The notes: generated by a model not told the origin, from the sequence alone. DNA of 64,000 nucleotides from CAZEQJ01 sp964514385 (GCA_964514385.1 CAZEQJ010000003.1:119344-183343); one strand, 5' to 3'. Positions 8,702 to 17,441 are shown, numbered from the stretch's first letter. Numbers and translations are program-made.

Positions 8702-9649
8702 TTGGAGTTAAGCATAGTCATCCCCATATACAACGAGGAAGAGTCACTGCCAGAACTGATGGAATGGCTCGACCGTGTCCTCAGCAAGATGCTGATCCCA
8801 TTTGAGATAATCTGTATTGATGATGGCAGCACAGACAATTCCTGGGAGGTATTGAAGCAGCTAAAGCTCAGGTATCCGGCCATACGTGGATATCAGTTTT
8901 TGCGAAATTATGGTAAATCAGCCGCCCTGGCGACTGGTTTCAGGATGTCAAAAGGTGAGGTGGTTATAACCATGGATGCCGATTTGCAGGACAGTCCCGA
9001 TGAGGTGCCTGAATTGTATCGCATGATCAGGGAGGAGAAATATGATCTGGTCAGCGGATGGAAAAAGAAGCGACACGACCCGTTGAATAAAACAATACCA
9101 TCCCGGATTTTCAATGGTGTGACTCGACTTATATCCGGGATACGACTGCATGACTTCAACTGCGGGCTTAAGGCATATCGGTCGCGTGTAGTGAAAAGTA
9201 TTCGGATTTATGGTGAGATGCATCGCTACATCCCCGTTATCGCCAAGTGGAACAGGTTCCGTAATATTGGAGAAAAGGTCGTGCAGCATCGGCCAAGGAA
9301 ATACGGTGTGACCAAGTATGGCTGGACGCGCTTTATTACGGGGTTTCTTGATTTGCTGAGCATCACCTTTGTTACACGTTTTAGCCGTAGCCCAATGCAT
9401 TTTTTTGGTGTTTTCGGGGCGCTTTCTTTCATTGTGGGCGCAGGCATTACCATATATCTGATCTGGGAAAAAATACACCACATAAACCATAATCTTCCGG
9501 TGAGGGATATCGTGGATCAGCCGTTATTTTTTCTGGCCCTGGTGGCATTGATCATTGGAGTACAGCTGTTTCTTTCAGGGTTTTTGGCTGAATTAATGGT
9601 AAAATCCAATACAGGAGAACAGGAATATCGTATTGCGGAAGAGATTTAG
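8702..9649 (+). CDS. Family 2 glycosyltransferase, DPM1/GtrB-like
   Basis: At 315 residues this has an N-terminal GT-A domain with the sugar-nucleotide motif 'IPIYNEEESLPEL' (7-19), 'CIDDGSTDNS' (38-47) and the metal-binding 'DADLQD' (92-97), followed by two transmembrane helices (about 232-256 and 270-296). This is the layout of enzymes that move a sugar from a nucleotide to polyprenyl phosphate on the inner face of the membrane, such as dolichol-phosphate-mannose synthase and GtrB. The acceptor and sugar cannot be told from sequence. The only reasonable start is TTG at 8702, one base after the upstream stop, which places the GT motif at the usual distance from the N-terminus. Confidence 0.88.
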   Translation: MELSIVIPIYNEEESLPELMEWLDRVLSKMLIPFEIICIDDGSTDNSWEVLKQLKLRYPAIRGYQFLRNYGKSAALATGFRMSKGEVVITMDADLQDSPDEVPELYRMIREEKYDLVSGWKKKRHDPLNKTIPSRIFNGVTRLISGIRLHDFNCGLKAYRSRVVKSIRIYGEMHRYIPVIAKWNRFRNIGEKVVQHRPRKYGVTKYGWTRFITGFLDLLSITFVTRFSRSPMHFFGVFGALSFIVGAGITIYLIWEKIHHINHNLPVRDIVDQPLFFLALVALIIGVQLFLSGFLAELMVKSNTGEQEYRIAEEI

Positions 9650-9680
9650 TAACTTTCCGGCTTCATTGACCAAATATATC

Positions 9681-10946
9681 ATGGGAACCGATCTGAAAGA
9701 TCATTACATTACGCTGGAAGCCATCCGTAAAGCATATGAAAATATCCGGAATGTGGTACTTCATACACCTTCAGACCTTAATCAAAATCTTTCAGCCTAT
9801 TTTGGCAGCCGGATTTTTTTGAAAAGGGAAGACCTGCAGATAGTGAGATCCTATAAAATCCGCGGTGCATACAACAAGATGGTCAATCTCTCTGATGCAG
9901 AAAGGAAAAAGGGAGTGGTATGTGCCAGCGCCGGAAATCATGCTCAGGGAGTGGCTTACTCCTGCCATCAGCTGGGCATATATGGCAAGATTTACATGCC
10001 CAATACCACGCCTTCCCAAAAGGTGAAGCAGGTTTCGATGTTTGGCAAGGATATGGTGGATGTGATACTAATGGGAGATAGCTTTGATGCAGCCTATCAC
10101 GAGGCAATAGAAGATGTAAGGGAAAACAACCGGATCTTTATACACCCGTTTGACGATCCGCTCATAATGGCAGGTCAGGGTACAGTAGGCATGGAGATTC
10201 TCAATGATGTTAAAGAACCTATCGACTATCTTTTTATGCCCATAGGCGGAGGAGGTCTCAGCTCAGGGGTGGCCAGCTACTTCAAACAGATCAGCCCGGG
10301 AACCAAAATTATCGGAGTAGAGCCTGAAGGGGCGCCGGCGATGAAGCGATCTATAGATGCCGGTCAGGTCATTGAATTAGATGAAATAGATAAATTTGTC
10401 GATGGTGCAAGCGTAAAGCGGGTAGGCTCACAAACCTTTCAGATATGCAACGACCTGTTAGATGATGTGGTGCTGGTGCCTGAAGGTAAAATCTGCACGA
10501 CAATACTTAAGTTGTACAACGAAGAAGCAATGGTGGTAGAGCCCGCAGGGGCCATGTCTATTGCTGCACTTGACTTTTACAGAGAGGAAATTGAGGGTAA
10601 AAATGTGGTATGTGTTGTCAGTGGCGGTAATAACGATATTACCCGTACAGAAGAGATCAAAGAAAGAAGCCTGATCTACGAGGGGCTGAAGCACTATTTT
10701 ATCATCCGCTTCCCTCAGCGTGCAGGTGCTTTGAAGGAGTTTCTGGTAAATGTGCTGGGACCCAATGATGATATTGCACATTTTGAATACACCAAAAAGA
10801 CCAACCGTGATAAAGGCCCGGCTCTGGTGGGTATAGAAGTGCCAAGCAGGGAAGATTATCAGGTGCTGTTGAAAAGGATGCAGCGATTTAAAATTAACTT
10901 TACTGAAATTAATAAGAGACCCGATTTATTCACATTATTGATCTAA
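9681..10946 (+). CDS. ilvA: Threonine ammonia-lyase (threonine deaminase)
   Basis: This 421-residue PLP enzyme (fold type II) converts threonine to 2-oxobutanoate, the first step of isoleucine synthesis. The Schiff-base lysine is K59 in 'VRSYKIRGAYNKM'. The glycine-rich phosphate loop 'GGGGLSSG' and the C-terminal ACT-like regulatory domain (about 330-421, starting near 'HYFIIRFPQRAGALKEF') are present, so feedback inhibition by isoleucine is likely. The frame is open back to an ATG at 9633 that would overlap the glycosyltransferase gene by 17 bases; the ATG at 9681 ('MGTDLKDHYI') fits the family N-terminus better. Together with ilvE at 2224 it makes two branched-chain genes in 9 kb, although they are not contiguous. 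Confidence 0.93.
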   Translation: MGTDLKDHYITLEAIRKAYENIRNVVLHTPSDLNQNLSAYFGSRIFLKREDLQIVRSYKIRGAYNKMVNLSDAERKKGVVCASAGNHAQGVAYSCHQLGIYGKIYMPNTTPSQKVKQVSMFGKDMVDVILMGDSFDAAYHEAIEDVRENNRIFIHPFDDPLIMAGQGTVGMEILNDVKEPIDYLFMPIGGGGLSSGVASYFKQISPGTKIIGVEPEGAPAMKRSIDAGQVIELDEIDKFVDGASVKRVGSQTFQICNDLLDDVVLVPEGKICTTILKLYNEEAMVVEPAGAMSIAALDFYREEIEGKNVVCVVSGGNNDITRTEEIKERSLIYEGLKHYFIIRFPQRAGALKEFLVNVLGPNDDIAHFEYTKKTNRDKGPALVGIEVPSREDYQVLLKRMQRFKINFTEINKRPDLFTLLI

Positions 10947-10947
10947 A

Positions 10948-12441
10948 ATGAAGCAAATAATAATAACATTAACGCTGGTATTAGCCGTAGTGGCTGCCGC
11001 TCAGCAGGATGAAAACGCGGTAAAATATGCCGAAACAATCACCGTCGATGACCTCAGCTCCCATCTGCATATTATTGCCTCAGATGCTCTTGAAGGAAGA
11101 GATACAGGCAAGCCGGGGCAGAAAATGGCCGCGGCTTATATATCTGAGGCTTTTCGTTCGCTTGGATTGAAAGGACCGCTCGATGGTCAGGATAATCCGT
11201 ATTATCAATACATTTCACTATTTACGTATACTCCCGCTCAGGTACAGGTTCGTGCCGGTGACTTTACGTTTTCTATGAATGATAATATGGCTTTTTTTGG
11301 TGGGAAATATGATACAGAAGGCTGGGATGAAGAATCATTTCTCTATGCAGGTACTTCCGACGAGACACTGATTGAATCAGCATTGGAAGAAAATATGAAT
11401 GTGGTAATCGAGCTTGATTCAGGTCAATCCTGGTATAACGCCTGGAACAGGATACGCCGCAGTGGTGATGTGATCACCGTTATTGCTATGGATGATCTTT
11501 CATCCATTATAGACTGGACATCCGGCCGGTCACCCTCATTGGTGAAAGATGAAATTACCGAGCAGTCTAAAAACAGGATATTGCTTTTTATTACAAAAGA
11601 TCAACTGGATGAATTTTTACAAACCTCAGAAAGAAACCTGGAAAAGGCCAGATCAAATATTGCCGCCGGTAATTATAAAAAACCATTGAATGCTACCAAT
11701 GGCTTTTCATCTGCTTTCCAGAAAAACATAGTGCCCACAGAAAATGTATTGGGCTACCTCCCGGGTGCAACCCAGCCGGAAGAGCTGATTGTCCTGACAG
11801 CACATTATGATCATGTTGGGCGTAATGGAGATGAGATTTACAATGGGGCTGATGATGACGGATCAGGAACAGTGACGATCCTTGAAATGGCAGAGGCCTT
11901 TGTTAAAGCCAGCAAAGATGGCCACGGACCAGCAAGAAGCATTCTGTTTATGACAGTGACCGGTGAAGAAAAAGGGTTGCTGGGATCAGAATATTATGTA
12001 GAAAATCCCGTCTTCCCGCTGGAGAACACGGTAGCTAATCTGAACATTGATATGATTGGGCGCATCGATGAGCCACATCAGGAGAACCCAAATTACGTGT
12101 ATCTGGTGGGCTCTGACAGGCTGTCACAAGATCTTCATGAACTGAGTGAACAGGTGAATCAAACCTATACTCAATTTGATCTAGATTATACATATAATGA
12201 GGAAGACCACCCGGACCGGATTTACTATCGCTCAGATCACTGGAACTTCGCCAAAAACAATATTCCTGTGATATTTTATTTCAACGGGGTCCATGAAGAT
12301 TATCATCAACCTACGGATACTGTAGAGAAAATAGAATATGAGCTGCTTGAAAGAAGAGCACGCCTGGTGTTTTACACTGCGTGGGAGATTGCCAACCGTC
12401 AGGAGCGTTTAAAGCTTAATCCTGATAATACAGGAGATTGA
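10948..12441 (+). CDS. Secreted M28-family zinc aminopeptidase
   Basis: This 497-residue protein has a signal peptide (residues 1-19, ending 'VVAAAQQ'), a PA-like insert in the first half, and the M28 two-zinc catalytic domain: 'HYDHVG' (H286, D288), 'ADDDGSGT' (bridging Asp near 302-303), the 'TGEEKGLLGS' pair (E340/E341), 'NIDMIGR' (D368) and a C-terminal His in 'VHEDYHQPTDT'. It should remove N-terminal amino acids from peptides in the periplasm or outside the cell. The start ATG follows the ilvA stop by one base. A strong terminator follows the stop. Confidence 0.92.
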   Translation: MKQIIITLTLVLAVVAAAQQDENAVKYAETITVDDLSSHLHIIASDALEGRDTGKPGQKMAAAYISEAFRSLGLKGPLDGQDNPYYQYISLFTYTPAQVQVRAGDFTFSMNDNMAFFGGKYDTEGWDEESFLYAGTSDETLIESALEENMNVVIELDSGQSWYNAWNRIRRSGDVITVIAMDDLSSIIDWTSGRSPSLVKDEITEQSKNRILLFITKDQLDEFLQTSERNLEKARSNIAAGNYKKPLNATNGFSSAFQKNIVPTENVLGYLPGATQPEELIVLTAHYDHVGRNGDEIYNGADDDGSGTVTILEMAEAFVKASKDGHGPARSILFMTVTGEEKGLLGSEYYVENPVFPLENTVANLNIDMIGRIDEPHQENPNYVYLVGSDRLSQDLHELSEQVNQTYTQFDLDYTYNEEDHPDRIYYRSDHWNFAKNNIPVIFYFNGVHEDYHQPTDTVEKIEYELLERRARLVFYTAWEIANRQERLKLNPDNTGD

Positions 12442-12451
12442 TATAATTGAC

Positions 12452-12477
12452 GCCCCGGTTAACCGGGGCTTTTTTTT
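12452..12477 (+). terminator. Rho-independent terminator after the M28 peptidase gene
   Basis: GCCCCGG-TTAA-CCGGGGC (12452-12469) is a perfect hairpin followed directly by eight T (12470-12477). It ends the + strand block that begins near prfB. Read on the other strand it lacks a T-run, so it should not serve the converging polysaccharide genes. The T-tract overlaps the stop codon of the - strand SDR gene. Confidence 0.92.
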
Positions 12478-13387
12478 AGCTCAGCAGCTCAAAAATTGCT
12501 TTTGCCTCCTGTTGAAAGGCTTCATGGAATGTAATCCCTGTTAGCCGAAGTAGCTTGCTGTTGTGAAAGTAAAGTTCATTACCTGATGAAGTATCCGATT
12601 CGTTGACCTCGATGGGTATACGCCGACCTGTTACTTCCAGGTAAGCATCGCGAACCTGCTCAGCAATAAAATATGTTGAGTAACTTTTACCGGAACCCAG
12701 ATTAAACAGGGTGTTTTGAGCCGGCATATGAAGGACAGCCTTACATGCTTCTGCAACATCATTCATCCATACATAGTCCCGCATGGCCTTCCCATTGGAG
12801 TTTAACTTAATCATTCGATCTTTCCACGCCATCCGCGCAAGGTCATTCAAAATGAGATACCATTTTGAGCTGTCGCTGTATTCCGGGCAACCATACGAAT
12901 TACTTAATCTGAAAATGGTATAGGGCAGCCCTTTAGTGCGGTGAAACTGTTCCACATATTTTTCTGCAAACCAGTGTGTCAATGCATAATCATGTACAGG
13001 GTCAGGCGGCGTATCTTCGGTAATCACACCCTCCTTTTTACCATATACGTGAAATGTTGAAAAATATATAAAATGGCGTACGGAAGGGGGTAGATGGTCC
13101 AACAGATTTCGTGTGCCTTCTGTATTGATTTTGAGTGCCTTATACCCATACTCCGGGTCGCTCATTTCATTGTAGCTCGCAAGATGAATCACATAGTCAA
13201 AATCCTGCTTTTGTAGCTGGCTAAGGTCGTCGGGACGGCTGAAATCTGCCTTAAAATAATGATAGTTATCATCAAGCTTTCTTCCGCTTACTGTCTGCAG
13301 TGTAATTTCATAAAACGGTTGCATGAGTCTGGCAATACGGCTTCCCAGATAACCTGTACCTCCTGTGATCAAAAGTTTACCACGCAT
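12476..13387 (-). CDS. SDR-family NAD-dependent sugar reductase/epimerase
   Basis: At 303 residues this is an extended short-chain dehydrogenase with the Rossmann motif 'GGTGYLG' (9-15) and the family segments 'YFSTFHVYG' (108-116) and 'FRLSNSYG'. The catalytic Tyr is Y134, but the expected Lys four residues later (Y-x3-K) is H138, in 'YALTHWFAEKY'. As the last gene of the CDP-sugar cassette it most likely reduces a CDP-4-keto-6-deoxyhexose at C4; epimerase or dehydratase activity is possible. It overlaps the cupin gene by 11 bases. Whether His can replace the Lys, or K143 can, is open. Confidence 0.82.
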   Translation of the reverse strand: MRGKLLITGGTGYLGSRIARLMQPFYEITLQTVSGRKLDDNYHYFKADFSRPDDLSQLQKQDFDYVIHLASYNEMSDPEYGYKALKINTEGTRNLLDHLPPSVRHFIYFSTFHVYGKKEGVITEDTPPDPVHDYALTHWFAEKYVEQFHRTKGLPYTIFRLSNSYGCPEYSDSSKWYLILNDLARMAWKDRMIKLNSNGKAMRDYVWMNDVAEACKAVLHMPAQNTLFNLGSGKSYSTYFIAEQVRDAYLEVTGRRIPIEVNESDTSSGNELYFHNSKLLRLTGITFHEAFQQEAKAIFELLS

Positions 13388-13814
13388 AGCTTATTTCTCC
13401 GAGTTCCTTGTTCACCGCCTCAGAGGGGTCATGTGGGATAGAGGCAATATTAAGCAGTAGATTTAATCCCTCCTGTTTTCCGCGGAAAGCCATCCATAGT
13501 CCAGGCGAAACGGTAAGGCGTCCATAGTGACTTCTGTCAATCAAAATACGATTAAAAACACCATACGACGGACTTCCCTCACGGTCGTCATGTATCACAA
13601 ACTCTACAGATCCTACCGGCACTACCAGGTTTAGCGTCATGCGGGTATGCTTTTTCCAGCCTTTGATCATATTGAATTTTACCTCGGAAAAATAGGCTTC
13701 ACCAAATGTGGTAAAGGTGGGTTCATTTGCCTTTAGCGCATGCAGGACATTGCCTTTACCGGTTTCAATAATATTCAGTGGCGTAAATTGTACTCCTGCA
13801 ATCAGTTTATCCAT
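13377..13814 (-). CDS. RmlC-like cupin, nucleotide-sugar epimerase
   Basis: This 145-residue single-domain protein has the short cupin pattern of dTDP-4-dehydrorhamnose 3,5-epimerase-like and WxcM-like proteins: 'MIKGWKKHTRMTLNLVVPVG' (about 49-68), 'FVIHDDR' and 'VSPGLWMAFRG'. It should epimerise the 4-keto-6-deoxyhexose at C3 and/or C5 before reduction. It is shorter than classical RmlC (about 180 residues), as are relatives from CDP-sugar clusters. It overlaps rfbG by 13 bases and the SDR by 11, so the three are one transcript. Confidence 0.8.
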   Translation of the reverse strand: MDKLIAGVQFTPLNIIETGKGNVLHALKANEPTFTTFGEAYFSEVKFNMIKGWKKHTRMTLNLVVPVGSVEFVIHDDREGSPSYGVFNRILIDRSHYGRLTVSPGLWMAFRGKQEGLNLLLNIASIPHDPSEAVNKELGEISYAW

Positions 13815-14896
13815 ACACGATCTCTTTCCCCTGCCAGGCGGGCATATTCTTTGATCTGTTGTGATGTTAGTTTTTCGGTATCCTCGCCGGCATAAAAATT
13901 TTTATACCATAATGCCGTAAACCTGGATGTTTCTTCAAAGTCAAGCGTGGGCTGCCATGCAAGCTGTGCCAAAGCTTTATCACAACTCAGCTTAAGCAGT
14001 CCGGCTTCATGGAAATTGCGGTCAGCGGGATTGATCTGATAGTGCTCCTTATCAGCAATGCCCCAGTGTTTCTGAAGACTGCTCAGAAGCTCAATAACAG
14101 TGTAATTACTGGATGGGTCAGGGCCGAAATTAAAAGGTTCACCATTCAATTTGTCGCTTATCAGCAGATGCTGACCCAATAAAAGATAGCCACTCAAGGG
14201 CTCCAGCACATGTTGCCATGGCCTTGTACTTTTCGGTGACCGTATCTCTACATCACCCCCCGTGCTCCAGGCTTTCACGCAGTCAGGGACCAGGCGATCA
14301 TCGGCCCAGTCGCCTCCGCCAATCACATTTCCTGCACGTGTTGAAGCAATTCGAATATCCTGCTGATTTTTAAAATAGGAGTGATAATAGGTTTTGATCA
14401 CTATTTCTGCTGCACCCTTGCTGGCACTGTAAGGGTCTTTACCACCCAGGGCATCCGTTTCACGATAGCCCCATTCCCACTCTACATTATCATAGCATTT
14501 GTCACTCGTAATCATGACGGCAGCTACCGGCATACCTGCTAGGCGGATAGCTTCCAGGACATGGGCAGTTCCCATTACATTGGTAGAAAATGTTTCCACC
14601 GGATCATGGTATGATTTTCTTACAAGAGGTTGTGCTGCGAGGTGGAATACAATATCCGGTTTAATCTCATTATAAAAACTGCAGAAAGCTTCAGGCTCAC
14701 TGACATCACCAAAGCGATGATTTATTTTAGTATCCAGCTTCAGTGCAGAGAAATGACTGGGCTCGGTAGGAATGTCGATAGAGAAACCGGAGACTTCTGC
14801 TCCCATTTCCAGCAGCCACGCTACAAGCCAAGATCCTTTAAAACCGGTAGCTCCGGTGACAAGTACTTTTTTGCCTTTATAAATGTCAGTAAACAT
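13802..14896 (-). CDS. rfbG: CDP-glucose 4,6-dehydratase
   Basis: This 364-residue SDR enzyme converts CDP-glucose to CDP-4-keto-6-deoxyglucose. The NAD-binding motif 'TGATGFKGSWL' lies near the N-terminus, and the catalytic Y-x3-K is in 'DPYSASKGAAE'. 'GNVIGGGDWADDRLVPD' (about residues 178-195) is characteristic of this enzyme and separates it from dTDP-glucose dehydratases. A TTG lies directly before the ATG at 14896; I chose the ATG. Three bases separate it from the stop of rfbF. The gene is also known as ddhB/ascB in other systems. Confidence 0.93.
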   Translation of the reverse strand: MFTDIYKGKKVLVTGATGFKGSWLVAWLLEMGAEVSGFSIDIPTEPSHFSALKLDTKINHRFGDVSEPEAFCSFYNEIKPDIVFHLAAQPLVRKSYHDPVETFSTNVMGTAHVLEAIRLAGMPVAAVMITSDKCYDNVEWEWGYRETDALGGKDPYSASKGAAEIVIKTYYHSYFKNQQDIRIASTRAGNVIGGGDWADDRLVPDCVKAWSTGGDVEIRSPKSTRPWQHVLEPLSGYLLLGQHLLISDKLNGEPFNFGPDPSSNYTVIELLSSLQKHWGIADKEHYQINPADRNFHEAGLLKLSCDKALAQLAWQPTLDFEETSRFTALWYKNFYAGEDTEKLTSQQIKEYARLAGERDRVWIN

Positions 14897-14899
14897 CAA

Positions 14900-15667
14900 T
14901 TACCAGGTTTTCCATTGCGGGTCATTTTCCCACATTTCATTTAACTGATTTTTATCACGCAAGGTGTCCATGCATTTCCAGAAACCGGCGTGTTTAAACG
15001 TGTAGAGCTGTCCTTCATTTGCCAGCCTTTCCAGTGGTTCTCTCTCAAAGATTGTCTGATCTCCGTCAATGTAGTCCATCACCTCCGGTTGGCACACAAA
15101 GAAACCACCGTTGATCCATGATCCGTCTCCTTTTGGTTTCTCTGCAAACTTCAGTATCTGGTCGTTATTACCAAGCTCCAGTGCACCAAACCTTCCTTCA
15201 GGCTGAATACCTGTAAGGGTGATCAACCCACCATGGTTTTTATGAAAATCAACCAGATGATCAATGGATACATTGCTTACACCGTCACCATAGGTTAATA
15301 AAAATGGTTCACCATGAATATATTCTTTTGCACGCCGGATACGGCCACCCGTAAGGGTGTCCTGACCTGTATCGAGTATGGTTACTTTCCATTTTTCAGC
15401 TTTATTGCGGTGTATCTCCATAGCATTATTGGCCAGATCAAACGTCACATCTGAATTATGCAGAAAATAATTATGAAAATACTCCTTGATCATATACCCC
15501 TTATACCCGGCGAGAATTACGAAATCATTGTAGCCATAGTGTGAATATATCTTCATGATATGCCATAAAATCGGCTTACCGCCAATTTCTACCATGGGCT
15601 TGGGTTTAACTACGGTTTCTTCGCTTATCCTTGTGCCGAAACCACCGGCTAAAATCAAAACTTTCAC
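14900..15667 (-). CDS. rfbF: Glucose-1-phosphate cytidylyltransferase
   Basis: This 255-residue nucleotidyltransferase makes CDP-glucose from CTP and glucose-1-phosphate. The N-terminal signature is 'LAGGFGTRISEET' followed by 'KPMVEIGGKPILWHIMKIY' (24-42). 'LLTYGDGVSNV' and the 'WINGGFFVCQPEVMDYI' segment are typical of RfbF/DdhA. The start codon is GTG at 15667, overlapping the upstream TAG by one base; no upstream ATG is available and the N-terminus matches the family exactly. It is the committing enzyme of the CDP-deoxysugar cassette. Confidence 0.94.
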   Translation of the reverse strand: MKVLILAGGFGTRISEETVVKPKPMVEIGGKPILWHIMKIYSHYGYNDFVILAGYKGYMIKEYFHNYFLHNSDVTFDLANNAMEIHRNKAEKWKVTILDTGQDTLTGGRIRRAKEYIHGEPFLLTYGDGVSNVSIDHLVDFHKNHGGLITLTGIQPEGRFGALELGNNDQILKFAEKPKGDGSWINGGFFVCQPEVMDYIDGDQTIFEREPLERLANEGQLYTFKHAGFWKCMDTLRDKNQLNEMWENDPQWKTW

Positions 15668-16665
15668 TATATATCTTTTTGTGGTTTATATGAATCGATT
15701 CCTCTGCCTGTCAGGGTATGGGTAATAAATTGTTTTAAAAACCCTGTACCATACCCGATCATTTGTACAAATAAAGCAGGTATTACCCTAAAAGCGACAT
15801 TAAATGAATGATTTATAGCAGCACTTGTAAATAATACTAATACGTAGAGCATTAGAAAACAGAAACCTGCCAGCCCAAGCCACGGCATCAACATGGCAAA
15901 GAGGATTAAGAAGATAATGCCAAAGGTAAACAGGGCCGGAATCCAATGGACCAGTTTCAGGCTTCCCGGGATCAGGTGGCTGATGTTGATGCGCGCACGT
16001 CCAAAAAAATGCATCTGTTTCCAGAACCCTTTGAAGTCTGTTTTTCTTTTATGGTAAATATAGGCCTCATCAATGTAGCCAACTTTAAACCCCAGTTCCA
16101 TTATGCGGGCACTCAGTTCAATGTCTTCGCCAAAAAATGGCAGCCGGAATCCATTCGTAGCTTCATATACTCCTCTGGAAAAGCCCATGTTAAAGCTTCG
16201 CGGATAAAATTTCACTTTCGCATTTTTGCTTCCCCGCATGCCGCCGGTGGTATAAAATGATGTAAGTGTAAAATCAATCGCTTTTTGGGTTGGGGTAAAA
16301 CTATCGTGAGACCGGTCAGGTCCTCCGAAAGCATCAAGATTTTTATCGTTTATACCACGATCTACTGCCTCCAGATAGTCTTCGTCAAGGAGGATATCGG
16401 AATCCAGAATGATGAAAAAATCACCTTTGGCGCGCTTCATGCCGTAATTTCTGGAATAACCCTGCCCCTCGTTTGACTTGTAATAATACGATACATCGAG
16501 CTTGTCCTTGTATTGCATTACTACTTTATCAGAACGGATATCTGATCCGCTTTCTACGACAATTACTTCAAAATGCTTAAAAGTCTGCCGGGTCAGACAG
16601 TCAAGTACGACTTCAATGTCTTCAGGACGATTATAAACCGGAATGATAAGGGAGTAAAATGTCAT
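15667..16665 (-). CDS. Family 2 glycosyltransferase with C-terminal membrane segments
   Basis: This protein of about 332 residues has a GT-A domain: 'LIIPVYNRPEDI' near the N-terminus, the nucleotide-binding 'DSDILLDEDYL' (about 90-100) and 'FFGEDIELSARIMELG' (about 178-193), the region of the usual catalytic base. The last 110 residues carry about three transmembrane helices, so it acts at the inner membrane. An 'RGRID'-free C-terminus 'GRGIDSYKPQKDI' faces the cytoplasm. A GTG at 16671 overlaps the methyltransferase stop; the ATG at 16665 is preferred. Next to the CDP-sugar genes, it may transfer the CDP-linked deoxysugar or another sugar of the same glycan. Confidence 0.87.
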   Translation of the reverse strand: MTFYSLIIPVYNRPEDIEVVLDCLTRQTFKHFEVIVVESGSDIRSDKVVMQYKDKLDVSYYYKSNEGQGYSRNYGMKRAKGDFFIILDSDILLDEDYLEAVDRGINDKNLDAFGGPDRSHDSFTPTQKAIDFTLTSFYTTGGMRGSKNAKVKFYPRSFNMGFSRGVYEATNGFRLPFFGEDIELSARIMELGFKVGYIDEAYIYHKRKTDFKGFWKQMHFFGRARINISHLIPGSLKLVHWIPALFTFGIIFLILFAMLMPWLGLAGFCFLMLYVLVLFTSAAINHSFNVAFRVIPALFVQMIGYGTGFLKQFITHTLTGRGIDSYKPQKDI

Positions 16666-16667
16666 AG

Positions 16668-17441
16668 TCACTCCGGCTTTTTAGAGAAAAAAATGATCTC
16701 ATCCTTCGGAAGGGCGTAGCGGTTTACCTCCTCCGGGCTCAGGGTCTTTACAAAATCATCCTCAAGTACGTTAAAACCTGCCCGACGTATTCTATCCGGA
16801 TAGTCTTTTCCATACAGGCGCACGTGATCGTCCTGACCGTAAACTTTTTCTCGCTCTGAAGCGTCGGTGATGGTGGGGTCCTCAAACGTTTTTTCTGCTA
16901 CCGGCTCATAGAAGGGTACCTGCATTACAGCCCAGCCACCGGGCTTAAGTACACGGTATATTTCACGCATTGCCTGTACATCATCCGACACATGTTCCAT
17001 TACGTGATTGCACATCACAGCGTCAAATGTGTTGTCCGGAAACGGGGTATTCAGGATGTCCATTTTCACATCCGCCAGAGGTGACTCTATATCCCCTGTA
17101 ATATAGCCATCGCCATGCTGTTTTTTAAAGGCAGATATAAAACAAACCTCAGGAGCAACGTGGAGAAACTTATATTTTCTATCAAAAAAGTCTGTTTTAC
17201 GGTGGAGGTACAACCATAATAACCGGTGGCGTTCCAGTGAAAGGGAGTCGGGGCAAAGGGCATTGGGTCTGGGGTTAATCCTGCCATAGGGAAGAAACTT
17301 TCGGTAGCTCACATTAATAATGGGGCAGGTAACGTTATTACCACGGTAAAAGAGGCCGATAAGGTGCAGTACCGGTCGGCTGATACGCTGCAAAGTGGAT
17401 CGGGGAACTCTTCTCAGAAAAAAACTTATCAGTTTTTTCAT
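16668..17441 (-). CDS. Class I SAM-dependent methyltransferase, possibly sugar-modifying
   Basis: At 257 residues this has a methyltransferase-11-type domain: 'FLHVAPEV' (motif I, degenerate), 'GDIESPLADVKMDIL' (acidic residue for SAM), 'FPDNTFDAVMCNHVMEHV' and 'YRVLKPGGWAVMQVPF'. The N-terminal part has one Cys in 'VTCPIINVSYRKFLPYG' and one in 'NALCPDSLSLERHR', where, as I recall, relatives carry two C-x-x-C pairs forming a zinc ribbon; here the second Cys of each pair is Ile or Ser. Its place as first gene of the cluster suggests it methylates a sugar, but the substrate cannot be told. Confidence 0.83.
   Translation of the reverse strand: MKKLISFFLRRVPRSTLQRISRPVLHLIGLFYRGNNVTCPIINVSYRKFLPYGRINPRPNALCPDSLSLERHRLLWLYLHRKTDFFDRKYKFLHVAPEVCFISAFKKQHGDGYITGDIESPLADVKMDILNTPFPDNTFDAVMCNHVMEHVSDDVQAMREIYRVLKPGGWAVMQVPFYEPVAEKTFEDPTITDASEREKVYGQDDHVRLYGKDYPDRIRRAGFNVLEDDFVKTLSPEEVNRYALPKDEIIFFSKKPE

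Noticed and set aside
8948..9490. 180-codon open frame on the - strand opposite the glycosyltransferase
   Set aside because: It lies wholly antisense to a well-conserved GT2 gene and has no signal, domain or neighbour support.
12452..12477. Bidirectional role of the hairpin for the - strand sugar genes
   Set aside because: In the - direction the hairpin is followed by GTCAATTATATC, not a T-run.
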